Origin: Candidatus Eiseniibacteriota bacterium
GTDB taxonomy: Bacteria; Eisenbacteria; RBG-16-71-46
Reading direction: 5' to 3'
Assembly: GCA_016215625.1 (NCBI GenBank)
Contig: JACRIW010000079.1
Coordinates: 1-38,754, forward strand
DNA: 38,754 nucleotides
A program made the translations under genes and the position numbers. The notes beneath the pieces are model-generated. The model had not been told where the DNA came from. It worked only from the letters and a program-made list of their open reading frames with translations, and ran no database searches. Below are positions 1 through 8,586 of this stretch, piece after piece (positions within the stretch are counted from its first letter, which is position 1; every line of letters starts with the position of its first letter).

Positions 1-1
1 C

Positions 2-2311
2 ACGGCACGCACGCCGGGGGCCGCACCCGCGCCGCCCCCGGCGCGCCCGGCGGCGGCGGCCCTCGCCACCCCGCCGGCGCTCACACCCTCCGGGCGCCCG
101 GTCGCCGGCTACGTCGCGCGCCGGGACAGCCTGCCTTCGGCCGCCGAACGCGCCGCGCTGCGCTCGCGGCGCATCGTGATCGACCCCGGCCACGGTGGCT
201 ACTTCCGCGGCTCGAGGGGGGTGAACGGGCTGGCCGAGGCCGACGTGAACCTCGGCGTGGCGCTGCGCCTGCGCGACCTGCTCGCGGCCGAGGGAGCGAT
301 CGTGCTCATGACGCGCGATCGCGACCGGGACTTCCTCACCTCGTCCGACAGCACGCTCAAGCTCGACCTCACCGAGCGCGCGCGGATCGCGAACGCGTTC
401 GCGCCCGACCTGTTCGTGTCCGTGCACCACAACGCCGACCCGGGCGGCCGGCACGACGTGAACGAGACCCAGACCTACTACAAGCTCGGCGACGAAGGCC
501 CGTCGTACGACCTCGGCACCGACGTGCACCGCGCGATGGTGCGCAACCTCGGCATCGAGACGCACAAGCTGCTGCCGGGCAACTTCTCGGTCGTGCGCAA
601 CTCGGACGCGCCGGCGCTGCTGACCGAGGCGAGCTACCTCACGAACCCGGACGTCGAGGCGAGGCTGGTCACGCCCGAAGCCCGGCAGCTCGAGGCGGAG
701 GCGATCTACCTCGGGGTCGCGCGCTGGTTCGCGCGGCCGCGTCCGGTGCTCGACTCGCTCACGGTGACGAACGCCGTGCCCGGCTCGATGGCGACCGTGC
801 GCTCGGGGATTCCCGAGATCGCCGGGCACATTCGCGGTGCCTGCGACGTGGTGGACGCGCGCATCGACGGCCAGAGCGCCGACGTCACGCTCGCCGAGGG
901 CCGCGTGTTCGTGCGCCCGCGCGAGCCGCTCGCGAACGGCATGCACGAACTCGTGCTCGGGGCGCGGCTCGCCGCCGGAGGCGCGGCACGCGCGGGACGG
1001 CTCACGTTCACGGTCGCCAAGCCGCTCGTGACGCTCGAGCCCGAACTCGTGGGCGGCGGCACGTGGAACGGCGAGGAGCCGCGCGCGCTGCGCGTGCGCC
1101 TGCGCGACGAGGACGGGCTGCCCGTGAGCGTCGTGCAGCCCGTGCACCTGCGCGTCGCGGCCGCGCACGGCGTCGCGCCGGTGGACACCACCGTGTTCGC
1201 CGCGGGCGGCGAGGCGTGGTTCTACCTGCGCGCCACGCGAGCGTTCAAGCGCGACGTGCTCAAGGCGTTCGTGCGCACGATGGGCGAGACGCGCGAGATC
1301 ACCGCGCTCGCGCGCATCCCGCTCGACGCGACGGCGTCCGCGTCCGTGCGCACCGGCTGGGCCGCCGCGATGCCCGAGGACCGGCCGTTGCGCGACGAAC
1401 AGCGGCTCTCGTGGATCTCGCGCGACGGTTTCGTGACCGTGCCTTCGGACTCGGGCGACGCGCTGTTGCCGCAGCTGCCCGGCTGGCGGCTCTGGGGCGC
1501 GGACTCGACCTGGCCGCCGCGCTTCGTGCCGCTCGCCGCGCACGCGCTGCGCGGCCGGCGCATCGCGCTCGACCCCGAGGGCGGCGGCGACGACGCCGCG
1601 GGCATGGGGCGCTCGGGGACGCGCGCCGCGACGCTCAACCTGGAGGTCGCGCGCACGCTGGCGGCGATGCTGCGCGCCGCGGGCGCGTCCGTCGTGCTCA
1701 CGCGCAACGCCGACGCCGCGGTCTCCGAGCTCGAACGCGTGCAGGTGGCCGAGCGCTTCCGCGCCGAGCGCTACCTGCGCATCGGTCACGCGGCGGCCAC
1801 GCCGATCGCGGGCTACTACTTCTCGAGCGGCGGCGGCCGGCGCTGGGCGCAGGCGCTCGCGCGCACCTGCTCCGAGCTCGGTGTGGCCGACTCGCTCGCC
1901 ACGGGCGAATCGGCGAAGTACGCGCTGTCGCAGGTGTCGGCGGTGGCGCTCTACGCGTCGTCGCGGCGCGTGGACGATCCGGCGAGCGAGGAGCGCCTGC
2001 TCGCGCCCGGCGCGCTGCGCGCCGAGGCGTACGCGCTGTTCGTGGCGCTCGCGCGCGAGCTCGCTCCCGCGGACACTCCCGCCTGGCCCGCCGATTCCTT
2101 CACGCTGCTGCGGCCCGACGGCTCGCCCGATTCCGGCGCGCTCGTCACGCTCGGAGGCGCGCTCGTGCTGCAGGCGGACGCGGCGGGCGTCGTGCGGTTC
2201 GTGCGCACGGAGAGCGGGCCGCTCGAGGTGCGCAGCGCGGATTCCCGCGCGTCCTGGCGCGAGCTTCTGCTAGATTCCGACCGAGGCCGCACCCTGACCG
2301 GAGCGCGCTGA
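2..2311 (+). CDS. N-acetylmuramoyl-L-alanine amidase (Amidase_3) with second degenerate amidase domain, 5' end outside window
   Basis: The frame is open to the left edge, so the N-terminus is missing; the GTG at 176 encodes the valine of the IVIDPGHGG motif and is not a start. Numbering from the first full codon (base 2), an Ala/Pro-rich linker (1-45) is followed by a zinc-dependent Amidase_3 domain (about 58-250). All expected residues are visible: His64 in DPGHGG, Glu79 in GLAEAD, His142 in SVHHNAD and the catalytic Glu209 in LLTEASY. Such enzymes cut the amide bond between MurNAc and the stem peptide in the periplasm. After a beta-rich, Ig-like middle comes a second domain (about 518-690) with the same fold signature (LNLEVARTL, ASVVLTR) but without the metal ligands. 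It is followed 44 bp later by a TonB-family gene on the same strand. The family call is firm; the role in division or sporulation-like remodelling is unknown. Confidence 0.9.
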   Translation, partial: TARTPGAAPAPPPARPAAAALATPPALTPSGRPVAGYVARRDSLPSAAERAALRSRRIVIDPGHGGYFRGSRGVNGLAEADVNLGVALRLRDLLAAEGAIVLMTRDRDRDFLTSSDSTLKLDLTERARIANAFAPDLFVSVHHNADPGGRHDVNETQTYYKLGDEGPSYDLGTDVHRAMVRNLGIETHKLLPGNFSVVRNSDAPALLTEASYLTNPDVEARLVTPEARQLEAEAIYLGVARWFARPRPVLDSLTVTNAVPGSMATVRSGIPEIAGHIRGACDVVDARIDGQSADVTLAEGRVFVRPREPLANGMHELVLGARLAAGGAARAGRLTFTVAKPLVTLEPELVGGGTWNGEEPRALRVRLRDEDGLPVSVVQPVHLRVAAAHGVAPVDTTVFAAGGEAWFYLRATRAFKRDVLKAFVRTMGETREITALARIPLDATASASVRTGWAAAMPEDRPLRDEQRLSWISRDGFVTVPSDSGDALLPQLPGWRLWGADSTWPPRFVPLAAHALRGRRIALDPEGGGDDAAGMGRSGTRAATLNLEVARTLAAMLRAAGASVVLTRNADAAVSELERVQVAERFRAERYLRIGHAAATPIAGYYFSSGGGRRWAQALARTCSELGVADSLATGESAKYALSQVSAVALYASSRRVDDPASEERLLAPGALRAEAYALFVALARELAPADTPAWPADSFTLLRPDGSPDSGALVTLGGALVLQADAAGVVRFVRTESGPLEVRSADSRASWRELLLDSDRGRTLTGAR

Positions 2312-2355
2312 CCGACCGGGCGAGCCCTGTAGATCACCTGCAGCCCGGGGAACCC

Positions 2356-3033
2356 ATGCGCCACGGGATCGACGCCTATTTCGCGGAGATCGCACGTTTC
2401 GAACGCCGCGTGAGCGGCATCGGCCTGGCGGTCGCGCTCGCACTGCTGGCCGCCGAATACGCCGCGCGTCATCCCGACATCGTCGAGGCGCTCAACGACC
2501 CGAAGCACTTCGGCTTCGAAGGCCCCGAGCAGTACGTGCGCCGCATCCAGCTCGAGACGGTGGGCCCGCAGGAGCAGGCCGGAGCGAACGCCGAGAACTT
2601 CACGCCGATCGAGATGAAGCGCGGTGGCGGCAGCGGGATCGAGACGCACGAGGACGGCGGGGTCGTGCCCGCGACGCCGCGCCACGGCGTCGGGCTCGGC
2701 GAGGACGAGAGCGACCTCGTCTCACGCATCCGCGCGCTGTCGCTCGAAGGGCCGATCATCCGCTCCGAGGAACTGGTCGTCGAGAAGCTCGTGCGCCCCG
2801 AGTACCCGGAGTCCGCGCGCGAAAAGAACCTCGAGGGCGTGGTCGAACTGGTCGCGCTCGTGGACACGACGGGCTCGGTCACCGAGGTGCACATCGTCGG
2901 CGGGACGGGCAACGCGGACTTCGAGCAGAGTGCGACGGACGCGGTGTTGTTGTGTCGGTATAGACCGTACAGAGTTCGCGAAATTGCGCAGCGTGTATGG
3001 GCGCACTTTCGCGTGAGCTTCACGCTGTATTAG
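2356..3033 (+). CDS. TonB-family energy transducer-like protein (TonB C-terminal domain)
   Basis: A 225-residue protein starting at ATG 2356, preceded by a purine-rich GGGGAA. A short cytoplasmic N-terminus is followed by one membrane segment (about residues 22-39, GIGLAVALALLAAEYAA). A linker of about 100 residues contains a Gly/Glu/Pro stretch, and a TonB C-terminal fold occupies about 140-225 (RPEYPESAREKNLEGVVELV, then DTTGSVTEVHIVGG). Known members transmit proton-motive force to outer-membrane receptors, but this sub-type is widespread as stand-alone proteins of unknown partner. No exbB or exbD lies nearby. The last 90 bp are noticeably less GC-rich than the rest (32 of 60 bases are G or C in 2941-3000). 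Confidence 0.8.
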   Translation: MRHGIDAYFAEIARFERRVSGIGLAVALALLAAEYAARHPDIVEALNDPKHFGFEGPEQYVRRIQLETVGPQEQAGANAENFTPIEMKRGGGSGIETHEDGGVVPATPRHGVGLGEDESDLVSRIRALSLEGPIIRSEELVVEKLVRPEYPESAREKNLEGVVELVALVDTTGSVTEVHIVGGTGNADFEQSATDAVLLCRYRPYRVREIAQRVWAHFRVSFTLY

Positions 3034-3060
3034 GGGAAGCGCCGTGCCTTCGCGAAAGCT

Positions 3061-3095
3061 GTGCGCGCTGCGCGCGCACTGCGCCCACATTTTTT
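3061..3095 (+). terminator. candidate terminator after the TonB-family gene
   Basis: An 8-bp perfect inverted repeat (GTGCGCGC at 3061-3068 and GCGCGCAC at 3072-3079, 3-nt loop) is followed after 10 nt by six T (3090-3095), 28 bp after the stop of the plus-strand gene. The gap between stem and T run is longer than usual. A second hairpin (GCGGGCC-tcc-GGCCCGC, 3108-3124) follows and could serve the convergent minus-strand gene, but has no T run. Confidence 0.35.
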
Positions 3096-3200
3096 GAATG
3101 AGAAGCTGCGGGCCTCCGGCCCGCGCGCGCTGGGGCGCCCAAGTGAGGAGACAGTGCCGGGTCCAGCGATTCTCCCGGATGCCAGGGCGCACGGGGGGTG

Positions 3201-4586
3201 CTACGGGGTGGGCTCGGTGTTCTTGCCTCGCTGCACGAGGTAGACGGGGAGCGTGGCGCCGTCGAGGGTGCATTCGAGGAAGCCGGCGGCGCGGCGGGCG
3301 CCGTCGCGGTGACGCAGGCGGGCGCCGAGCTCGGCGGGCGTGCGCGCACCGGCGTCCACGGCGGCGGCGATGCGGCGGCCGGCCAGGAAGCCGCGCACCC
3401 AGATCGTGCCGGCGCGCTCGGAACGCGACTTCGCGATCGAATCGAGCACGGCCTGCTGCACCGCGGGAAGCTTCCAGTCGTCGGCCACCCAGCGCACACC
3501 GTCCAGCAACGGCCGCGTCATCGTGTGCATGCGATCGGGTGACAGCTCCGAGCCGCCACACACCTTCACGCCCACGCCGTCGGCCGAGATCTGCCGAAGC
3601 AGCGCGTCGGCCTCGCGGCTCTCGCCATCCCAGAACAACACCTCGGCGCCGAACGTGCGCAGCCCGCGCGAGAGCACGCGGAAATCCGTCGTGCCCCCGG
3701 CGTAGGTCTCGCGGCGCACGATCTTCGCGCCGAGCGACTCGGCGGTCGCGGCGAACGAGCGTACGAAGGGGTCGGCGGCCGACGACTGCGACGTGTAGAT
3801 CGCGACCTTGCGCGGCTTGCCCTCCAGCACCGCACGCGCGAGCACCGCACCACGCTCCTCGCTGGAAGGACCGATCGCGAACACGAGCGGGCCGCTGCGG
3901 CCGATGCTCTCGTCGGTCGCGGTCGGCGACACGACGGGCACGCCGGTGTAGCGCGACGCCGCGGCGAGCGCGAACGTCGGCGGGCTCAGCAATTCGCCGA
4001 CGACCACGGCACACCGGCGCGACAGCGTGTCGAACGCGGCGATCGCACGCGCGGGCTCGTTGTCGCCCGACCCGATCACGTCCACGTCGAACGACGGCGC
4101 ACCGTCGCGGCCGTACGCGAGTCCCGCCTCGAGCGCGACGCGCAGCGCGTCGCCGTAGCCGGCGTAGTCCCCCGCGTCGGGCAGCACCGCTCCCACGCGC
4201 CACACGGACGCGCGCGGCCGCTGTGTTTCGAGATCGCCCACCTCGCGCCCGGACCTGCGGCCCGCGGCGTCGGCGAGCTGGCGGCGCAGTTCGAGCCGGC
4301 GGCGCAGTTCGGCGCGCGCGGCGGGCGTGTGGTCGATGGCGGCCTGCACGAGCGTGCGCTCGGCCTTTCCGAGCTGCGATGCGGGCCGGCGGAGCACCCA
4401 GAGCACGTCGTCGAGCGGGGCGCGGCGCGCCCAGTCGCCGAGTCGCGCGTCACGGTCGGACGACTGTGGGGACGCGGCGAGCGCGTCGGCGGACACGCGC
4501 GTGAGCGGCGGCGACGCGGCGAATGCGGCGGCAGCGGTCGTCGCGGCGATGGCGAGGATGGGGAGCCAGCGCACGAGGGTTCGCAT
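3201..4586 (-). CDS. periplasmic ligand-binding protein of ABC-transporter type (Peripla_BP_6, LivK-like)
   Basis: A 461-residue protein with a signal peptide (MRTLVRWLPILAIAATTAAA, cleavage near AFA-AS) and a GAGAGAGG ribosome site before ATG 4586. After an Arg/Leu-rich helical stretch (about 60-110), residues 130-450 read as a type-I periplasmic binding fold: VWRVGAVLPDAGDYAGYGDA, then GSGDNEPARAIAAFDTL, VVVGELLSPPTFA, GVPVVSPTATDESIG and KVAIYTSQSSA. These match branched-chain amino-acid receptors (LivK/LivJ) and the LpoA/YraM-like variants that act on the envelope. No permease or ATPase genes accompany it. The N-terminal helical part before the binding fold recalls LpoA/YraM-type envelope proteins, so a role other than uptake is possible. 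It is last in the rpsF-rplI-PpiC-DUF151 gene row, 11 bp after the DUF151 stop. Confidence 0.75.
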   Translation of the reverse strand: MRTLVRWLPILAIAATTAAAAFAASPPLTRVSADALAASPQSSDRDARLGDWARRAPLDDVLWVLRRPASQLGKAERTLVQAAIDHTPAARAELRRRLELRRQLADAAGRRSGREVGDLETQRPRASVWRVGAVLPDAGDYAGYGDALRVALEAGLAYGRDGAPSFDVDVIGSGDNEPARAIAAFDTLSRRCAVVVGELLSPPTFALAAASRYTGVPVVSPTATDESIGRSGPLVFAIGPSSEERGAVLARAVLEGKPRKVAIYTSQSSAADPFVRSFAATAESLGAKIVRRETYAGGTTDFRVLSRGLRTFGAEVLFWDGESREADALLRQISADGVGVKVCGGSELSPDRMHTMTRPLLDGVRWVADDWKLPAVQQAVLDSIAKSRSERAGTIWVRGFLAGRRIAAAVDAGARTPAELGARLRHRDGARRAAGFLECTLDGATLPVYLVQRGKNTEPTP

Positions 4587-4597
4587 GAGCCTCTCTC

Positions 4598-5170
4598 TCA
4601 GAGGTTGAACTTGCCGAAGTCTTCCGGACTGAGTTTTTCGAGGAATCGGCGCAGGCGTGCCGCTTCGTCGTCGGGATCATCGAGGTCTTCGGAGCCCTCG
4701 GGCCCGCCCGGGCCGACCGGCCCGCCGGAGCTTCCGCTGCCCGGCGAGGGCGGCGACATGGGCGCCATCTCGGGACCCTGCGGCGGCTGCAGCAGTTCCT
4801 CGTTCACGAAGATCGCCGCCTGGGTGCGCAGCGCGATCGCGATCGAATCGCTCGGGCGCGCGTCGAGCGACAGCACGGCGCCTTCGCGTTCGACGATGAT
4901 CGTGGCGTAGAAGGTCGCCTCGCGCAGCTCGGTGATCAGGATGCGCGTCACGCGGGCCTTGAGCCCCTCGACGAGCAAGGCGATCAGGTCGTGCGTGAGC
5001 GGGCGGGGGAACTCCTGGCCCTGGACGAGGCGCTGGATGGCCAGCGCCTCGCTCGGCCCGATCCAGATGGGCAGCACGCGTACGCCGTCGAGCTCGCGCA
5101 GCACGACGATGTGCTGCTGCGATTTCGGTTCGACCACGAGTCCATGGACCCGCGCTTCGACGATTTTCAC
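4598..5170 (-). CDS. bifunctional nuclease family protein (DUF151)
   Basis: A 190-residue protein; the start is the GTG at 5170, one base after the stop of the PpiC gene and preceded by GAAGAAG. Residues 1-135 form the DUF151/BFN domain: VKIVEARVHGLVVEP, RVLPIWIGPSEALAI, RPLTHDLIALLVEGL and DARPSDSIAIALR. DUF151 proteins are common across bacteria and plants; nuclease activity has been reported for a few, but most are uncharacterised. A Gly/Pro/Ser-rich, then acidic linker (EDLDDPDDEAARL) leads to a C-terminal amphipathic helix (LRRFLEKLSPEDFGKFNL). Tight coupling to the PpiC gene upstream and 11 bp to the binding-protein gene downstream suggest one transcript. Confidence 0.85.
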   Translation of the reverse strand: MKIVEARVHGLVVEPKSQQHIVVLRELDGVRVLPIWIGPSEALAIQRLVQGQEFPRPLTHDLIALLVEGLKARVTRILITELREATFYATIIVEREGAVLSLDARPSDSIAIALRTQAAIFVNEELLQPPQGPEMAPMSPPSPGSGSSGGPVGPGGPEGSEDLDDPDDEAARLRRFLEKLSPEDFGKFNL

Positions 5171-5171
5171 G

Positions 5172-6437
5172 CTACTTCTTCGGACCCTTCCCGGGAGCAG
5201 CTGCCGGCGCGCTCGAGTCCGCCTCACCCGGCGAGAAGCTCGGGGCCTCTTCGGTGCGCATGTGATCGACCATCCACTGCGCCGAGGCCGCGAGTTCCGA
5301 CTTGGGGTACTTCGCGAGCAGCTCTCGGAACGCCTTTTCGGCGGCGTCGTAGTCCTTGAGCTCCTCGGAGTAGATGAATCCGACCATGAACGCGGCCTGC
5401 GGCGTGATGTCCGCATCCGGCCACGCCTCGACGACCTTGCGGTAGGCGTCGATGCGCGCCTGCGGAGCGCCGGCCTGCTGGGCGTCCTGGAACATCTCGC
5501 GCGCCGACTTGCGCGTGCTCATGTAGCCACGCACCGCCGACGTGTCGGTGACGACCTTCGCGTTCGCCTTCGCCTTGCCGAGCAGCTCCTGGTAGAAGCT
5601 GGTCGAGCGCTGCTGCGCGAGCTGGCGGACGATGAAGCTGCGCACCTGCTCGAACGGCCGCACGGTCTCGGCCTGGTAGCTGTCGACCTTGAGGACGTGC
5701 CAGCCCTTGTTCGTGCGATAGGGACCGCCGAGACCGCCCGTGCCGAGCGCCATGGCCGACTCGGCCAGGGCGGGCTGCGCGCCGATCGCGACGAAGCCGC
5801 CGTCGCGGGTCACCGTGCCCAGGTCGCCGCCGTTGCTCTTGGTCAGCGAGTCCTGCGACCACGTGGTCACGAGCTTGGCCCAGTCGGCGCCCTTCGCCTT
5901 GGCGAGCGCGAGCACCTTCTTCGCGTCCGCCTCCGACTTGAGCTGGATGTGGCGCACGTGCACGTTCGCCGGCGTGCGGAACTCCTCGGAGTGCTCCTCG
6001 TAGTACGCGGTCGCCTCCGAGTCGCTGGGAGCCGGGTTGTTCGCCATGAGCTCGTTGATCCAGGTGCGGATCAGCAGGTCACGGCGCTGGCTCGCCAGCT
6101 GGCGCTCGATCTCCGGACGCTTCGGCACGCCGTGGGCGGCCGCGTCGTTCAGCCACACCTTCTCCTCGATGACGCGGTCGAGGATCTGCTGCCGGCCCTC
6201 GGGCGTCATGTAGTTGGCGCGGTACTGGTCCGGAATCTCGAGAAGCCGCTCGGCGATCGTGCGGCGCGTGATCACTTCGGTGCCCACGCGCGCGAGCACG
6301 ACGTCCGAATCGTTGACCGCCGCGGCGGCGACGGGCTTCTTCGCCGCGGCGGGTTTCTTCGCGGGCGCAGCCATCAGAGACACCGCGCCCACCGACAGCA
6401 GGATCAGCGTCAATCCGAGGACTCGCGCTCGCTTCAT
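5172..6437 (-). CDS. periplasmic peptidyl-prolyl isomerase, SurA/PpiC type
   Basis: A 421-residue exported protein whose ATG overlaps the rplI stop (ATGA). It has a signal sequence (1-23), an Ala/Lys/Pro linker (24-42), a SurA-like N-terminal helical chaperone region (about 45-140, ending IRTWINELM) and a PpiC rotamase domain (about 158-253: VRHIQLKSEADAKKVL, SQDSLTKSNGGDLGTV, GGPYRTNKGWHVLKVD). A helical tail (about 300-395) resembles a tetratricopeptide segment (YDAAEKAFRELLAKYPKSEL). The C-terminus is Ala/Pro/Lys-rich. Family members fold outer-membrane proteins in the periplasm; the beta-barrel encoded at 19527 is the kind of client expected. An in-line TPR-like tail after the rotamase is less usual. 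Confidence 0.88.
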   Translation of the reverse strand: MKRARVLGLTLILLSVGAVSLMAAPAKKPAAAKKPVAAAAVNDSDVVLARVGTEVITRRTIAERLLEIPDQYRANYMTPEGRQQILDRVIEEKVWLNDAAAHGVPKRPEIERQLASQRRDLLIRTWINELMANNPAPSDSEATAYYEEHSEEFRTPANVHVRHIQLKSEADAKKVLALAKAKGADWAKLVTTWSQDSLTKSNGGDLGTVTRDGGFVAIGAQPALAESAMALGTGGLGGPYRTNKGWHVLKVDSYQAETVRPFEQVRSFIVRQLAQQRSTSFYQELLGKAKANAKVVTDTSAVRGYMSTRKSAREMFQDAQQAGAPQARIDAYRKVVEAWPDADITPQAAFMVGFIYSEELKDYDAAEKAFRELLAKYPKSELAASAQWMVDHMRTEEAPSFSPGEADSSAPAAAPGKGPKK

Positions 6438-6877
6438 GCCCGCACCACCCAGACCTTGATGTTCGCCGTCACGCCACCGAAGAACTTCACCGCGACGTCG
6501 TAGTTGCCGAGCGCCTTGATGTTCTCTTCGAGTTCGATCTTGCGCTTGTCGACTTCGTGGCCGGCGGCCTTGAGGGCGTCCGCGATGTCCGAGTTCGTGA
6601 TCGAACCGAACAGGTGGTCTTCCTCGTTCGCCTGCGCCGGGATGTTGATCTGGAAGCCGTCGAGCTTCGCGGCTTCGAGCTTCGCGGCCGCGGTGAGCTT
6701 GTCGGCCTGCAGCGCCTGCTGGCGCTCGAGCTCCTGGTACAGGTTCGCGGCCTTCGTCCCGGTGGGGATCGCGAGGCGGCGCGGGAGCAGGTAGTTGCGG
6801 GCGAAGCCCGGCTTCACGTTGACCGTGGTGCCCTTGGCGCCCACGCCCTTCAGGTCTTCGATCAGGATGACTTCCAT
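6434..6877 (-). CDS. rplI: 50S ribosomal protein L9
   Basis: A 147-residue protein of the usual length. Its N-terminal signature is MEVILIEDLKGVGAKGTTVNV followed by PGFARNYLLPRRLAI, the rRNA-binding lobe. A long connecting helix (about 45-78, rich in Ala/Lys/Leu/Glu) leads to the C-terminal lobe with LFGSITNSDIADALK. The start at 6877 has a strong AGGAGA. It sits in the conserved rpsF-ssb-rpsR-(DUF2232)-rplI cluster, 9 bp after the DUF2232 gene, and its stop overlaps the start of the PpiC isomerase gene. Confidence 0.97.
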   Translation of the reverse strand: MEVILIEDLKGVGAKGTTVNVKPGFARNYLLPRRLAIPTGTKAANLYQELERQQALQADKLTAAAKLEAAKLDGFQINIPAQANEEDHLFGSITNSDIADALKAAGHEVDKRKIELEENIKALGNYDVAVKFFGGVTANIKVWVVRA

Positions 6878-6886
6878 CGTTCTCTC

Positions 6887-7879
6887 CTACGCCTCCCCCT
6901 CGGGGGCCGGCTCCAGCTTGCGATAGTCGAGCCACACGTCGCTCAGTCCCACGACGGCCACGGCCGGCAGGATCCAGAGCAGACTCACCGCGATCACGAA
7001 CAGCACCGTCAGTGCGACGAAGACGGGAGGCATGCCGCGCGACAGCAGCAGCGACTCCACGACCGCAACGCCCTGCACACTATAGCCCAGCACCGAAACC
7101 ACCAGCAGCGTCGCGGCACTCGGCTGCATCACCGGACCCGTGAACACCAGCAGCGCGATGCCCACGATGAGCGGCACCAGGGCCGCGTCCGGCAACCTCC
7201 ACAGATACAGCGGCGAACGCGAGAGCGGCGGCCAGCCCAGCACCGTCGCGCACCGCGCCGCCAGTGCGCGTCCGGCCATGACGAGCATGGCGGACCACAC
7301 GAACAGCATGATCGGCACCGTCAGCACCCAGAACTTGCGGCGCTCCTCGGCCGGCACGGAGTCGAACTGCTTCTTCGCGTCGACCCACATCGCCGGAACG
7401 TCCTTGGCCGGCACCGACTTCATCACCAACTCCTGCTCCGCCACGATGCGCGAGTCGAGCCGGCCCATGGCGTCCGGGAATCCCGGCGCCAGCGGCAGGG
7501 CCGCCGCGAGTCCGAGCAGCGGAACGAGCATCCACGCCCGCTCCCCGATTCCCGGACCGCCACCTTCCTCGCGCAGTCCCATCCAGCACCCGATGACCGC
7601 CGCGAGCGGCGTCCACAGCGTGAACCAGAGGGGCCAGCCGAACATCACCTGCACCGTCACCGCGGCCGCCAGCAGCGCGGCGGGGAGCACGAACGCCGTG
7701 TTCCCGAACCGCCAGCTCGCGAGCAACCCGCCGGCGACGGCCGCCGGCAACACCAGCCAGAGCGCCGCCCAGGGCCACGGTGTTCCGAGCGCCCCGAACA
7801 GCAGGAACATCATCAGCAGCGAGAGCCGCACCCACGCGATGGGGCGCGCCTCCCGCGGAGGCTCAACGATAGAAGTCAC
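6887..7879 (-). CDS. DUF2232-like (YybS-like) multi-pass membrane protein
   Basis: A 330-residue hydrophobic protein with about seven to eight membrane segments, for example [67 protein letters not shown] and [19 protein letters not shown]. The spacing of segments and the position between rpsR and rplI match the YybS/DUF2232 family. That family occupies this slot in Firmicutes and other phyla and has been linked to substrate-binding (S) components of ECF transporters; no activity is known here. The start is uncertain: GTG 7879 overlaps the last 17 bp of rpsR and has no clear ribosome site, while GTG 7831, after the rpsR stop, would give a protein 16 residues shorter. Family assignment rests on topology and synteny rather than on motifs. 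Confidence 0.7.
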   Translation of the reverse strand: MTSIVEPPREARPIAWVRLSLLMMFLLFGALGTPWPWAALWLVLPAAVAGGLLASWRFGNTAFVLPAALLAAAVTVQVMFGWPLWFTLWTPLAAVIGCWMGLREEGGGPGIGERAWMLVPLLGLAAALPLAPGFPDAMGRLDSRIVAEQELVMKSVPAKDVPAMWVDAKKQFDSVPAEERRKFWVLTVPIMLFVWSAMLVMAGRALAARCATVLGWPPLSRSPLYLWRLPDAALVPLIVGIALLVFTGPVMQPSAATLLVVSVLGYSVQGVAVVESLLLSRGMPPVFVALTVLFVIAVSLLWILPAVAVVGLSDVWLDYRKLEPAPEGEA

Positions 7880-8141
7880 TGGTGAACGGCAGCAGCGCCA
7901 GAACGCGCGCCCGCTTGATCGCGGTCGTCAGCTGCTTCTGGTGCATCGAGCACGTTCCCGACACGCGGCGCGGAACGATCTTGCCGCGATCCGTGACGAA
8001 ACGGCCGAGCCGCTTCTCGTCCTTGTAGTCCACGAACATCACCTTCTCGAGGCAGAGCTTGCAGTACTTCTTCTTCACGCCCTTGCTCTTCGCCTTGCCC
8101 TTACCCTTGCCCTTGCCCTTGCTGTCACGTTCCCGTGCCAT
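7863..8141 (-). CDS. rpsR: 30S ribosomal protein S18
   Basis: A 92-residue protein. The core (24-92) is typical S18: [38 protein letters not shown] and [20 protein letters not shown]. Four cysteines or histidines (CxxC, later CxxH) form the zinc-type pattern of C+ S18 paralogs. The N-terminus carries an unusual Lys/Gly repeat ([15 protein letters not shown]), which accounts for the extra length. It follows ssb by 15 bp and its 3' end overlaps the putative start of the DUF2232 gene. Confidence 0.97.
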   Translation of the reverse strand: MARERDSKGKGKGKGKAKSKGVKKKYCKLCLEKVMFVDYKDEKRLGRFVTDRGKIVPRRVSGTCSMHQKQLTTAIKRARVLALLPFTSDFYR

Positions 8142-8156
8142 GGTTCTCTCTTTCTT

Positions 8157-8552
8157 CTATGAGGTTGGATCCCCGGAAGCCGTGCCGTCCGGTACTTCAC
8201 CGGAGGCCGCCTTCTCGAGGAAGTGGACCGACTCCGCACGCAGCTCGAGCGTCTGGCGCTTCTCGCCGCGGGTGGTCGCCCACTCCCGCATCTGCAGCCT
8301 TCCTTCCACCACCACCGGGCTTCCGGCGCGCAGGTACTGCGCGACCACTTCCGCCAGGCGCTGGTAGCACATCACCGTCACGTACCCCGTGGTCTCTTCC
8401 CATTCACCGGCGCGAGTCCGGTACCGCCGGTGGAAGGCCAACGAGAAGTTGGTCACCGGCGTGCCGTCCTGCACGTACCGCTTGTCGGGATCCCGAGTGA
8501 GCCGTCCGCTCAAGGTCACCCGGTTGATCTCCGGGAGCTTCAGTTCGGACAT
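8157..8552 (-). CDS. ssb: single-stranded DNA-binding protein
   Basis: A 131-residue OB-fold protein starting at ATG 8552 behind a strong GGAGGGAGG. The OB signature is clear: INRVTLSGRLTRDPDKRYV, TPVTNFSLAFHRRYR, YVTVMCYQRLAEVVAQYL, GSPVVVEGRLQMREW and RQTLELRAESVHFLE. The position between rpsF and rpsR is the classic one; SSB coats single-stranded DNA during replication and repair. The tail is short and ends GTASGDPTS; it lacks the acidic DDIPF-like tip by which most SSBs recruit partner proteins, so another SSB elsewhere in the genome may serve that role. Confidence 0.93.
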   Translation of the reverse strand: MSELKLPEINRVTLSGRLTRDPDKRYVQDGTPVTNFSLAFHRRYRTRAGEWEETTGYVTVMCYQRLAEVVAQYLRAGSPVVVEGRLQMREWATTRGEKRQTLELRAESVHFLEKAASGEVPDGTASGDPTS

Positions 8553-8586
8553 GGCCTCCCTCCACAGGGGGCGTGTGCGTTGCGAA

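Noticed and set aside
176-178. GTG at 176 as the start of the amidase
   Set aside because: It encodes the Val in the catalytic IVIDPGHGG strand, and the frame is open to the window edge.
1063-2355. Plus-strand frame extending the TonB-family gene upstream by more than 400 codons
   Set aside because: The extension is an Arg/Ala-rich shadow of the amidase gene; the TonB gene has its own ATG at 2356 with a hydrophobic anchor right after it.
3108-3124. GCGGGCC-tcc-GGCCCGC hairpin as an intrinsic terminator
   Set aside because: No T run follows on either strand; short GC palindromes like this are frequent in such DNA.
8081-8125. Short tandem repeats in the rpsR 5' end (CCCTTG units) as a possible regulatory or phase-variable tract
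   Set aside because: They encode the Lys/Gly repeat of S18 in frame; the units are 6 bp, so slippage would not shift the frame.
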